From the NCBI GenBank assembly GCA_963082975.1, contig OY720350.1, forward strand, positions 14,230,910-14,294,909: a DNA stretch of 64,000 nt. The letters are read 5' to 3'. Source of the stretch: Labia minor. Lineage: Eukaryota; Arthropoda; Insecta; Dermaptera; Spongiphoridae. Shown here piece after piece: positions 1 through 10,778 of the stretch (positions within the stretch are counted from its first letter, which is position 1; each line of letters opens with the position of its first letter). Under the pieces are notes generated by a model that did no database searches, was not told where the DNA came from, and saw nothing but the letters and a program-made list of their open reading frames with translations. Both the position numbers and the translations under genes were made by a program.

Positions 1-437
1 AGTAAAAAAAATTTAATCATGCATTTTATTATTTTTCTTTATTGACTAGAGCATAGGTTCTTAAACTTATGTACTCCACGGACCCCCACTTGAAAAAATT
101 TTTTTTGACGGACCCCCATCACAACTTTAGGTACTTTACGTCATTTTATTAATTAATTTCTGGCTTACGATCTCATAAGGACAAGGATATATGATGAATA
201 TTTCTAACAGTGATTGGTGAATAACGATTTTTTTGCATATTGTAGAACACATTTTATTAGAAATTATAATATTGAAGAAAGAAAATACAAACATTGTCAT
301 AGCAACAAATCTCACAAATTATAATGGGTACTTACATTAAATTCATATAAATATTTTATAATTTTTTTCAGAAAATATTAAATAAGAAATATTTTAAAAA
401 ATAACTGCATCTATCTCATTAAATATAACTTACATAT

Positions 438-2297
438 TTAATGAGATGTATGCAGTTGTTTTCTTGAAACAAGAATCTCAATATCTGGCTTAATATTGGA
501 AACTTTTAATCTAAGATCCGGCTCTACATTTAATTTGTTTCTATATTTAGACTTAATATAAAATAGTACCGAAAAAGCTTGATCGCATAAATATGTTGTG
601 CAGAATGGAATCAAGTGTTGAAGTGCTTTATTTGCAAGCGCAGGATAATCTGACCTGAGAAGTAACCAAAAGTTGCTCAATTCAGTTTTGTTAAATTTTA
701 GTTTATAAGTTGTATCACATGATAATTCCACGAGAATATCTTGTTCAGGTGCAGATAAATGTTTAGCATTTGTAATTTCCATATTAAATGGATCTCTGAT
801 CCAGTTATTGCAAGGATCAGGAGTAGAAAAATACTTCCTGAAGTTGCTTTTCAAAGTAATTAAATGTTCAACAAATAATTGACGCGTTTGATTAAGCAAT
901 TTTTCACTGGAGCTTTCTATGAAATCATTGAGAGTTGGAAAAGACTCATATACACCGTTCTGGATGCGTTTCGACCACAAGTCGATTTTTTTAATCATTG
1001 CTTCTATTTTATCTTCAACTTTAAATATATTTACAACAGTACCTTGCAGGCTCAAATTAAGTTCGTTCAATTTTGTAAAAATATCAGTCAAGTAAGCCAC
1101 CTTAGCTAACCAGATAAAATCATTGAAACATTCGGTCAGTTCAAAATGCGCATCTATTAAAAACAATCGTATTTCATCTCGAAGCTCAAAAAGGCGAATG
1201 AGTACTTTCCCGCGGGACAACCAACGTACATCTGTATGTAATAATAAATGTGTATGTTGACTACCCATTTCCTCACACAAAATTTTAAAAACTCTGGAAT
1301 TAAGTGGACGAGCCTTAATGAAATTGACAATTTTAACTACTTCGTCTAATGTTCTTTTCAAATCTGGTGACATATTTTTGGCTGCTAATGATTCTCTGTG
1401 AATGCAGCAATGATTCCAAACAACCTGAGGCGCAACATTTTTAATAAGAGCAATCAATCCAGTTCTTGTACCTGACATTGCACGAGCACCATCAGTGCAA
1501 ATTCCAACACATTTTGGCCACTCTATTTCATTTTCGGTTATAAAATTATTCAAACTGTTAAATATGTCATTAGCTGTCGTTCGTGAAGGTAGTGAATCAC
1601 AAAACAATACATCTTCTTGTATTTGATTTTCAAACTCATATCTAATGAAAGCTAACAAATTGGCATTATTAGTGACATCAGTACTTTCATCCAATTGTAA
1701 TGAGTAATAGTGACTTTTGCGCACTCTCGATATTAATTCTTCTTTTATATTACATGACATGTCTTCAATCCTATTCTTAACCGTATCATTTGATAATGAA
1801 ATCAAATTTATATCGTTTGCTGCTTTAGTTCCTAACATTATATTTGTAATTACTTTTGTAGCAGGAAGAATTAATTGCTCTGCTATATTATGCGGCTTTC
1901 CTGCTTTAGCAATAAGTAGAGCTACTTCATATGATGCCATTACTGCTTTCTTACTCATACCACCAGATCCCGTCTTTACCATCAATTTCTGACTTGAATT
2001 AAGTTCTTCTTTTTTCATTTTAAAAAATTCGATAGACTTACTAACATGCTCGCTGTGCTTTGTTTGTAAATGACGTCTGAGATTAGCAGGTTTCATACTT
2101 TCATTGGATAAACTTTCCTGACATAGAACGCAGACTGGTCTTTCCACATCATTGTTGCAAATATAAGTAAATCCAAATGATAAATAATCATCCGAATATT
2201 TTCTAGTTTTGCGTTTCTTGGTAGAGTTTGCTGTTGATGCCTCATCATCTGATTCTTTCCGTTTCTGTGTTGAACCAGTTTGTAGCCAACGATCCAT
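438..2297 (-). CDS. hAT transposase, ZBED5/SCAND3-like, BED-type zinc finger
   Basis: A 619-residue uninterrupted protein that would bind the element ends and catalyse cut-and-paste transposition in the nucleus. A basic, lysine-rich N-terminus (about residues 11-35) may act as a nuclear localisation signal. A BED-like C2H2 finger follows, with Cys56, Cys59, His76 and His81. RNase-H-fold acidic residues are visible as Asp203 in QLDESTD and Asp269 in CTDGARAMSG, with HCCIHRESLA at about 296-305. The C-terminal hAT dimerisation block contains LCDQAFSVL and IKSKYRNKL. By alignment with the family motif CEQAFS, the third catalytic acid is Asp (residue 572) instead of Glu. The start chosen is the first ATG; no intron is needed. 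It is a transposon gene and not a domesticated host gene, because TIRs and an 8-bp duplication flank it. Confidence 0.93.
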   Translation of the reverse strand: MDRWLQTGSTQKRKESDDEASTANSTKKRKTRKYSDDYLSFGFTYICNNDVERPVCVLCQESLSNESMKPANLRRHLQTKHSEHVSKSIEFFKMKKEELNSSQKLMVKTGSGGMSKKAVMASYEVALLIAKAGKPHNIAEQLILPATKVITNIMLGTKAANDINLISLSNDTVKNRIEDMSCNIKEELISRVRKSHYYSLQLDESTDVTNNANLLAFIRYEFENQIQEDVLFCDSLPSRTTANDIFNSLNNFITENEIEWPKCVGICTDGARAMSGTRTGLIALIKNVAPQVVWNHCCIHRESLAAKNMSPDLKRTLDEVVKIVNFIKARPLNSRVFKILCEEMGSQHTHLLLHTDVRWLSRGKVLIRLFELRDEIRLFLIDAHFELTECFNDFIWLAKVAYLTDIFTKLNELNLSLQGTVVNIFKVEDKIEAMIKKIDLWSKRIQNGVYESFPTLNDFIESSSEKLLNQTRQLFVEHLITLKSNFRKYFSTPDPCNNWIRDPFNMEITNAKHLSAPEQDILVELSCDTTYKLKFNKTELSNFWLLLRSDYPALANKALQHLIPFCTTYLCDQAFSVLFYIKSKYRNKLNVEPDLRLKVSNIKPDIEILVSRKQLHTSH

Positions 2298-2527
2298 TTT
2301 ATGGAGTAATTTATTAACATTGAACTACAATAATATAAATATAATATAAATATAATATAAATATAACGAATTATTATTTACTAGCTATGTTTTAATATGA
2401 TTTTAAATGAATGTTTTAATATCATTTTAAATGAATGTTTTAAATCATTTTAATAAATGTTTTAAATCATTTTAAATAAATGATTTAATATCATTTTAAA
2501 TGAATATTAATTTATATAATAAATATA

Positions 2528-2618
2528 TTTCGTAATTTGATTCTAAAATATTATTAATTTCGTAATTTGATTCTAAAATATTATTAATTTCGTAATTTGA
2601 TTCTAAAATATTATTAAA
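2528..2618. repeat. 30-bp tandem repeat, three copies, inside the hAT element
   Basis: The unit beginning CGTAATTTGATTCTAAAATA occurs three times in a row with a 30-base period. It lies in the non-coding part of the hAT element, on the 5' side of the transposase gene. Degenerate AATGTTTTAAAT-type repeats precede it from about 2400. Confidence 0.9.
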
Positions 2619-2800
2619 ATAAATATTTTTTATTCATAAAACTAACTTATACTTACTCTCAAAAACAGCCTTTCTGGGAAATTGCAAAATGTGTTTAGTG
2701 TTTTTATAAAATAATGATCATGCAAATTACACTAAAAATTAAAAAAAATTATTAGCTATAATAAACTATTATTAGCTATAATTTAATTATAATTAATTAA

Positions 2801-2910
2801 ATTAATAAAAATAATTTAAAGATACAACTCGTTGAGAAATGAACTTATAATTAACATTAATAAAAATAATTTAAAGATACAACTCGTTGAGAAATGAACT
2901 TATAATTAAC
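2801..2910. repeat. 55-bp exact tandem duplication inside the hAT element
   Basis: Two adjacent copies with a 55-base period; each contains CAACTCGTTGAGAAATGAAC. They appear identical by eye, implying a recent duplication within the transposon's subterminal region. Confidence 0.9.
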
Positions 2911-3771
2911 ATTTGCTTTAAAACTGTTTAAAACCCCAGAGTGGACGCTGACAATTTGGGTTTTTCCGGGTAAGACTGTCCCCTCCCCTGGTTTTCCCCA
3001 ATAACAAAGTGAAAGAAAATTCCCTTATATGCCTCCCCTTCCGAGCCCCTAAGAGGGGTTATTTTAAAGGAACAATCGAAAAATGATTTTAAATGAATGA
3101 ATGGATGAAAATTCAAATTTTATATATAGTTTTTTATATATGTTTATTTATTCACAAAAAATTAATTGACATAATTATCAATTTAATAAAATAAAATAGT
3201 ATTATTAATAGTATTAAATTATAGCCGTAATTCTCTAGGAGGATATAGTTAAACAATGAACTTTAAATATTTATATATGTATATATTTTTACGATGATTT
3301 TTTTCCGAGGACCGCGGACCCCCAGTAAAGGCTTCGCGGACCCCCAGGGGTCCGCGGACCACAGTTTAAGAACCACTGGACTAGAGATTATTTGTATGAC
3401 TAGAAAAAAAATATAATTTGCTATAATTTTGTAAAATACCATCCGCATCATCCTGAAGAAATACAGTATTAATTAATTTGTTTATAAATATATTTTAAAT
3501 TCAACAATTATTAATGCACTCTTTCATATTTTTAGATAACAATAAATTTTATGAGGTAAAATAAATAATTAATTTAAAATTCTGATATTAATTAAATAAT
3601 AATATATAATAATTAAGTATTTCATTTAGGAACAATTTATATTTTTTGAAAAAATATATATTATAGATGAATTATTTTTTTCTAATTATATAACGAGAAA
3701 GTAAAAATAAAAAAAAGTCATTTCTCTTAAAATATCAATTTAAATATTTATATATAACATATCAATAAATT

Positions 3772-5572
3772 TTAATTAACTTGTTCAGAAATTGGGTTAA
3801 TGGAATTTCCTTGTAATTCAGTAAAAAGTGAACGATGTTGTAATTTCAAAACTTCATCCCCCCAAGATGTCCAATGGGGTAATAAATATCTTGCAAATAG
3901 CTCTAAACATTTTGGTTGACTTGGAAGATACATTGATAAAACATCTATAAAGATTATTAATTTTAAGTAAATTAAATTTGAATAATTATGTAAAAATATA
4001 TAAATACCAGAGAGCGGTGGTTTGTGAGAGTGAATCGCACTTGGTACACTTAAGATTAATTTCCCATCCTCAGGTAAAATACATCCTCTAAAATCGAACC
4101 AAAATGCCAAATCTTTTCCAGAGTGGTCTCCTTCAAATAAACCAAACACTAATTGCTCATATGGTTGTTTTCCTGGTGGCTGTGAAAAAGGACAAACTGG
4201 TTCACCACTTAGTGTTACCTGTCGAAACAGATAATGAGATTAGATTTTAAATATTTAAAATTTGTAAAATAAATCAACAGCTAAAATAATACCTTGACCC
4301 AAAACCATTTTCCAATATATCGAACTCCCCAAGCAGGAAAAATATTGTTTTTTAAATAATCAAGATTTTGTGGTGAATTGGTACACCATACAGCAATCAA
4401 TGAACCTTTAGAAACTAATTGGGGAATTGGTATTTTAGCCAATTCTTGATTATACATCATTTTATAGCTAAAATAAATTTATTTAAATATCCCTCCTATT
4501 CACTAAATTACATCTCTATTAAGGATTGAATAAAAAATAAATAATACCTAGAAATTGATCGAATTCTTTTCTTTCTTCGAATACATTTATTCCACCATGG
4601 AGGGTCAAGGAGTACAAGATCGAAAGGTATATCCATATTTACTAAAAAATCATCTATTCTTCGTAAATCATATGAGAAAAACTTGGTATTTCCAGGGAAT
4701 ACGTAAAATTCTTCACCGATTTTATTAATTACTGCTTGATCTAAAAGATTACCTCCTTTCAAATTAGAAAGAGCAGGTACAAATGATATACTAGATTCTC
4801 CACAATTCTCTTCTGAAGAAATTAAAGCCCAATGTTCATAAAAAATCCGAGAAACATTTCTTGCTTCAGCATTATTATCATTAATTAAATCATCATTTTT
4901 TGTAAATATTTGATGTTTTTCAAATTCTTGTAGAGCTTTTATGAAATTTTTTCGAATATTTGATACCTGTAAATTAATATCTTTGGATTAATTAATATTA
5001 AATAAGATGTATTTATAAGAACAATCAACACCATTGAATATTATTAATATAAGTAAATATTTCATATTGAATTGATTTCCAAGAGAGTAACTAAAATGGG
5101 GCCACTTTATTTAGAATCAATATCAGATTAGAATCAGAAAAATAAGAAAATAAATTTACAAATTTTAGTCGAAGAATAATAATGAAATTAAAGAGAATTG
5201 AAACAAAAACAAAATATTGTGCTCATAGAATAAATTCAAAATAGAATAAAAAAAAATTATACATATAAATGAAATAAAATTGCAAATATTTACTTCTTCG
5301 CATGTGATAGTGATTGGCGAAATTTTTCTTTTTCTTTTCTTAACATTTAGTTCATTTTGAATTTCTTTTTCATTTGGATTTGTATCTTCCTCTTGACTCT
5401 TTATATTATTAACATTGTATTCTCTTTTAAAAGGGGAATTAATTTGAAAAAGTGCTGAATGATATTCAAGATGTTTTAAAGTTTCTTCTTCCTTTACTGA
5501 CTTATATAAATTGTTTATGTATTGATTATGAGATAAAAACCAGCCATTATCAAAAGATTTTAAGATACTCAT
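3772..5572 (-). CDS. METTL4: N6-adenine methyltransferase METTL4 (MT-A70 family)
   Basis: Five exons, complement(3772-3944, 4008-4218, 4293-4467, 4548-4966, 5294-5572), join in frame into 418 residues. METTL4 enzymes transfer a methyl group from SAM to adenine N6; reported substrates are U2 snRNA 2'-O-methyladenosine and, debated, DNA. The catalytic DPPW motif is at residues 214-217 (context LLDPPWWNK). Downstream blocks typical of the family are LPIP-like AKIPIPQLVSKG, PAWGVRYIGKWFWVK, the PYEQLVFG motif and the C-terminal LELFARYLLPHWTSWGDEVL. A lysine/arginine-rich stretch (KKRKRK, about residues 78-83) could be a nuclear signal. All junctions are GT-AG and all introns but the first are short. 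It lies head-to-head with mRpL22. Nothing is truncated; the protein looks functional. Confidence 0.95.
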
Positions 5573-6297
5573 TCTTCCTGAAATAAATAAAAAAACAATT
5601 TAATACAGAATGCTCATCCTTAATTTACAAAATACAGATTATATAAAAATTTAATTTTTTTCATTTTTATAAATGTCTATATAATAATTGAGATAGTTCT
5701 TTCTATTATAATAATGCTAAATGAAAAAAATTAAATGTCAAAGAAAAATGAAATTACTTGTTTATATTTTATAAAAAAAAGTTTGTAAATATATATGAAT
5801 ATATTTTTGAGAATCACTATTCAAGTAATAATAATTATTATTTATATTTCCCACAATTTTTAAATATGGATTAAAATTAAACAATTATTGGTAAAGAAAG
5901 TCGTCATAATGTTAATAAAAAATCAATCTTTGAAACCACTTGAAAGATATAATAACAGAAATATGTTTATTTAGTCAAATCACTTTAAAAATTAACTGAA
6001 AATAATTTATTAAAATTAAGAATGTAACATTATTTTTAAATATAAAAATTATTTCTCAAAATTATTACAATCATTCAGATTTGTATTTAGGGTTTTTTTA
6101 TTCTAAAAGTTAATATTATAAATTTAGATATACCAAAAACACATATCAGATATATTGATATATTATTTTAATTTATTATTTTTTACTTGTCATTCTTTAA
6201 TATAGAATATTTCATATTTTATTAAGTTATAATTTTTGAAATCTGTTATTTTTCAACCCTATAAATAGATGATATCTAAATTTTTGAGTTTTCGATA

Positions 6298-6305
6298 TAT
6301 CGATA
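6298..6305. promoter_or_regulatory. DRE-like palindrome TATCGATA between METTL4 and mRpL22
   Basis: A perfect TATCGATA sits in the divergent intergenic region (5573-6469), about 165 bases before the mRpL22 start codon. A second ATCGATA-like core follows immediately. In insects this is the DREF-binding element that drives housekeeping and replication genes. Its use here is inferred from sequence and position only. Confidence 0.4.
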
Positions 6306-6469
6306 ATCGATAGAATAATTCAAAACCTAATTCTTATACAAAACACAAGTTTTTATTTATCTATGCTTTACTAAAAATTGTTTTATATTTATTTAAGTTA
6401 GTGAAATATTATCACTATCAACAATTGATTACAGATATTATCTTTCTGTTTAAATAAATTTAATATAAA

Positions 6470-7240
6470 ATGAATCTTTTACTTAAGAAAACTTCCTCGA
6501 TTTTTCAATTTTCAAATTCATTAATTAACATACCAAAAGAATTTCATACTTATCAAATCTTGAAAGCTTGGCAAGGAAAAAATAATGAACCTTCTTCATT
6601 TATAAATAACAATAACAAAATCTACCCACCTCAAACTCCAGATGAACCAAGAAGGCCTGCAGTAATTAAACTACATTTATTTCAATTAATCTTTTAATTA
6701 TTTAATAAGTAAATTAATATTTTTAGTTTGTATGTCATCAAAAAACTTTAATTAAATATAGTCCATGGAAAATGTGGTATCTTGCCCAAATGATTCGTGG
6801 AATGTCAATTGATGAAGCTTTAAAACAATTAAGTTTTATAAACAAAAAAGGATCAGCTTATGTCATAGAAACTTTACTTGAAGCTCAAGAAATGGCTGTT
6901 GCAGAACATAATGTTGAATTTAAAAGTAATTTATGGGTTGGTGCGTATATTGGTTTTGATTATGGAAATTAAGTGAAAAATGAAATTATTTTTAACTTGC
7001 AATTTTTAAACATCTCTAGCCGAATCTTTTACTAACAAAGCCAAAGTAATAAAAGGAATTAGAAGACATGCACGTGCTCGTTTAGGTAAAGTAGAATATT
7101 TTTATTGTCATTATTTCTGTCGTTTGGAAGAAGGAAAACCACCAAAACATTATGGATTTAATAACTATCAAACTGGCGAAGAAAGACTTGACAAATGGTT
7201 AGAAGACTTGAGAAAGAGAAAAATTATAAATTCTTTATAA
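6470..7240 (+). CDS. mRpL22: Mitochondrial large-subunit ribosomal protein uL22m
   Basis: Three exons (6470-6661, 6727-6940, 7020-7240) join in frame into 208 residues. The protein is a component of the mitochondrial 39S subunit near the exit tunnel. The N-terminal part ([14 protein letters not shown]) is basic and hydroxylated, as in mitochondrial targeting peptides. The ribosomal L22 domain starts near [18 protein letters not shown] and continues through [20 protein letters not shown]. The last exon supplies the beta-hairpin arm ([20 protein letters not shown]) and a C-terminal extension seen in animal homologues. The introns are 65 and 79 bases with GT-AG borders; the second join restores VAES. 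AATAAA signals follow from about 7285. It pairs divergently with METTL4. Confidence 0.95.
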
Positions 7241-8483
7241 TGTAAATAAATTATTATAAATAGATATCTAAAATTAAAAATTGTGATTTTAATAAATAAA
7301 TTTTAAATATTACCTTTTCATTGTTTTTATTTTATGTTAATTTTCTGGAGGAAACTAAAAAAATAAAAATAATATATGTTTATCAATAGGATAAGTAATT
7401 TAGAAATATGAAATAACATTTTGTCTTTTGTGATTCAATATCTTTAATATAATAAAACATTTGTTGGTAAAGTTAATTATGAGTATTTATAACTTTTTTT
7501 ACTTTCATATTAATAAATATATTACATATTACATGTATCTATGTGAATAATAGAATAATTCAAAATTGATATATAATACATTTCAAAGAATTAATTTTAG
7601 GTCATTTGGAAATATATTTACTATAATTTATTTAATAAATATAGTATAGTTTAAATTACAATTTAAGTCAATTTATTCAAGAAACAAAGTAAAATTTAAA
7701 ACTACATACACTACAAATACAATTATAATTTATAAATGTTACATTATATCTTAAAACATCAAAAAATAGTACTTTTTACTTATTTTAATTATAAAAACGT
7801 AACAAAATTATAATTTTTTAAACTTTAGATTGAGATAGACTTTGAAAATTTTTATAGATATTTCAATGGATCCCTAGAAGGTATAGAAGAAATATAATTG
7901 AATTATAATTAATTAATTGTAATTAATTAGCGATTAATTACTTTTAGTAACTAACTCCTTTTGTATTGCTCTGATTAATTTTTTTCAACGGATTCTGAAA
8001 CATAGCCACACAGATAGATAGATACATTTTTAAATAAATGGATATATTTTTGCTGTAGAGACTAATATTTTTATTTGGGATCCTATCCTGGGCATAGCTT
8101 AATCGCGACAATTTGAGAAATACTGTTTTACAAGAAAGTAGAAAGTGAAAGAAACTATGTATGTAACTATTAATTTTAGATGAAGAATAATACGAATTCC
8201 ACTTAGAATAAAGTAAGTATAGTAATTTTAAATTAATCTTATAATAATAAGATAAAATTAACTTCATACATTCTTTTTTTAATTGAAATTGAAAAATTAA
8301 ATAAAAATACATTTTATTATGATCCCAATGTTTTATAGTTGCTCATAGCTATTAAAAAATGCTTAAATCCTGATTTACATTTGTTTTATTTAAATTTTAT
8401 TTTAATTTAAATTAATATATATATATATATATTACAAATTATATTTGCCAATTGTTTTATAGAGAAATAAAATAGGTTCTCTG
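7241..8483. other. AT-rich intergenic stretch with one dispersed repeat
   Basis: This is the 3' flank of mRpL22 with several AATAAA hexamers, then AT-rich sequence. The only structure I can define is the dispersed repeat at 7830-8000, listed separately. The open frame at 7944-8312 on the minus strand overlaps that repeat and shows no protein features. Confidence 0.6.
7830..8000 (+). repeat. Dispersed repeat R1, copy 1
   Basis: About 170 bases from TTGAGATAGACTTTGAAAAT to CAACGGATTCTGAAA are repeated at 23292-23450 in the same orientation with scattered mismatches and a small indel in the TTAATTA run. No coding capacity or clear terminal repeats are visible; it is probably a non-autonomous element fragment. 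Confidence 0.75.
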
Positions 8484-8530
8484 TGACGTCACATTAACCT
8501 CTTTCTTATTGGTTGATCATCCCTTTATAA
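8484..8530 (+). promoter_or_regulatory. Compact core promoter: CRE, inverted CCAAT, TATA
   Basis: A perfect cAMP-response-element palindrome TGACGTCA (8484-8491), an inverted CCAAT box ATTGG (8508-8512) and a TATA-like TTTATAA (8524-8530) occur within 50 bases and in the canonical order. They lie upstream of the orphan zinc-finger ORF at 8704. A 19-codon upstream ORF starting at 8580 would lie in the leader. The combination is unlikely in random AT-rich sequence, but transcription is an inference. Confidence 0.5.
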
Positions 8531-8703
8531 TAAAGCAACATCTATATTTGACATTTCTATCTACTTTCTATCTTCAATAATGGCTAGGTTATACACAATT
8601 ATGAGTGAATATAGTTTTCATAGACATCTACGATAGAATGTTTGTGCTTTACTATGATTATTTTATATTATAAATATTGTGACTTATTGTGATTCAGAAA
8701 AAA

Positions 8704-8967
8704 ATGGACAATAATTCCAGAACATATGTTGATACAGCTCATCCTAGGTTTTTACCAAATAAAAATAATGACCCTTTGAAAGTCAATTATTGTAAACAAT
8801 GTAAAATATATTTTGGAAATACTTTAGAAGAAATCTATGAACACTTTAATTCAAAATTGCACAGAGGAAATGGAATTTGCATCTATTGTAAAAAAGACTA
8901 TTATATATATTTAAATAAAGATAAACAAGAATATTATCATAATTGTTATTATGAAAAACAAAGTTAA
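8704..8967 (+). CDS. Orphan small protein with two zinc-finger-like motifs
   Basis: An 87-residue ORF starting at ATG 8704 (the open frame extends 15 bases upstream only through non-ATG codons). I do not recognise the family. The first motif, YCKQC...EHFNSKLH, has Cys-x2-Cys-x13-His-x5-His spacing close to U1/JAZ-type C2H2 fingers that bind double-stranded RNA or snRNA. The second, CIYC...YYHNC, has Cys-x2-Cys-x16-His-x-Cys spacing. The protein is rich in Asn, Lys and Tyr, with no signal peptide or membrane segment. It has its own promoter-like block upstream and AATAAA at about 9000. It has no introns, and both neighbours are gene-free. It could be a young host gene, a viral-type integrated gene, or one exon of a larger gene. 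Confidence 0.45.
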   Translation: MDNNSRTYVDTAHPRFLPNKNNDPLKVNYCKQCKIYFGNTLEEIYEHFNSKLHRGNGICIYCKKDYYIYLNKDKQEYYHNCYYEKQS

Positions 8968-10778
8968 AATTTTAATTAATTTATATAAATTTTTACACCA
9001 AATAAATATTTATTATCTTTAAAAAACTTGAACAAGAATTTTAATTAAGTTGTTCACAAGTTTATATATTGAAAATAATTTTCATATAATTTAGTGAACA
9101 GATATTCTCATTAATTTATAGATCACTCAAAAAAAAATGTTTATCAATTAATAAAAATTGAATTAAAATTTTAGTTATATATATATATTTATTTGTTTGA
9201 TTATACAAATCTTCAATATTTATTGTTATTCATAATTTTTTTTTTAAAATGATTATTCAGCATATATCATTTTTTCAAGTTCATACTCCTAGTGATGGCT
9301 AATACTCGATAAATAAATGTTACTTAATTTTGAAATTTACTATTGTAATAATAATAAAAAAAAATTGGTAAAGAAACGTATGCACTTTTTACGTTTAATA
9401 AGCAAAATAAAATGAATTATATAATCTGATATTTTAATATTGCCTTTTCCTTGATAACAATCTATTATCATTTAATTATAGTCAACAAAATTCTTTCATT
9501 TACTTTAAACAAAGATTTCTTAATTAATTTATAGAGAGTTATTTTATTTTTGTTTTTCTTTTTTTCTTTGTAACATTTTTTAATAATTGAAAAATTTTCA
9601 AAAGGTAAGAATTAGAAAGAAAGGAATGTTGATTTAAATTGTTTCTCTCTTAATAAGGATGATTAGGGTGGGTAGATAAATCATGGATCTTGTCAAGGAG
9701 AGGGAAACTAACAGAAATTAATTTTCAATTCCAGAAAAATCTTTATTTGTTAAAATTCACAAAATATACAATTTCCAAATAGAAATAAATTGAATTGTTT
9801 TATTATAAACAATTAGAAACATTCAAAAAATATTATTTAACATAAATATTATTATAATATGTAATTATTAAAAAAAAAGCAAATTAGTAATAAAATATCC
9901 TTCTAGATCTGTGAAGAAAAGATTTTCATTTAAAAAATACATAAAATATATTTTCGTCTAATCAGATAAATTTTACATAAACATCTATATCTATGTCTAT
10001 ATATAGATATAGATATATGTTTATAAAATATATATTTTTTATGTAAAGACTAGAATATGTAAAATAAATGGGTCATTAGGCCAAGTTTATTGATATCGAT
10101 CGAAATGAGATTAAATCGCTAAAACTAGTGAGATATTATGTCTTATAAACATAAACATTAATCAATCGATAGATTTTCTTATTCATAAATAGATTACAAT
10201 ATATATAACAGTTATCACAATAGGAAAGTAAAATTAATCAGATTCATTAAAGATCACTGAGAATGAAAATAGACATTCATACAATCTAAAATCTATTCAT
10301 ACAAAAATACATTTTCATTTATTTTTTAATTTTTCTTGTTCTTTATAAAAAAAATATTATTTTTAAAAAATAGAAATATTTATATAAAACATGTAAAACA
10401 AATTTGATTAATTACCAAATTTTTTATATGAATATACAATGCTATTTTATATAATTAGTGTTCCCTAAATTGTATTGTATTTAAAAATTTCGTGATACAA
10501 AAATAAAAAAAAGTAAAGTTCATTTAGTGTTTAATAGAGGGAAAATCATTTTTTTTATGTTTAATAATTGATAATAATTTATAGAAAGTAGCTTGGTTCT
10601 TCTCAGTGGGGTATCATGCCACTATATTTTGAAGAATGCATCCAAAACAAACAATATATTCCAGAAAATTTCAATATTTTATTTGGACCAGCTTTGTTCG
10701 CTACGTCATTGTTAATATAGAAAAATATAAAGAAAATCAAAAAAATAATAAATATATATGTATATATGTACATATATA
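8968..10778. other. AT-rich intergenic stretch, no gene seen
   Basis: Low-complexity AT-rich sequence with TATA microsatellites (about 9176-9190 and 9990-10040). The ORF at 10636-10848 is interrupted in concept by the mariner left end and is not gene-like. Confidence 0.6.

Larger units (their letters stand above)
52..3378 (-). mobile_element. Complete autonomous-type hAT DNA transposon
   Basis: The ends are imperfect terminal inverted repeats: CATAGGTTCTTAAAC on the left and, read inward from the right, CAGTGGTTCTTAAAC. Both run into proline-codon-like runs of GGACCCCC. The 8-base sequence GACTAGAG flanks both ends directly (44-51 and 3379-3386), the target duplication expected for hAT insertion. 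One transposase gene on the minus strand fills the left two thirds. The right third is non-coding and contains two tandem repeats. The exact duplication and the open ORF suggest a fairly recent insertion. Confidence 0.93.

Noticed and set aside
879-1992. Plus-strand open frames inside the hAT element
   Set aside because: They are antisense shadows of the transposase gene and show no protein features.
7944-8312. 122-codon minus-strand open frame
   Set aside because: Low-complexity, overlaps dispersed repeat R1 and has no domain or splice context.
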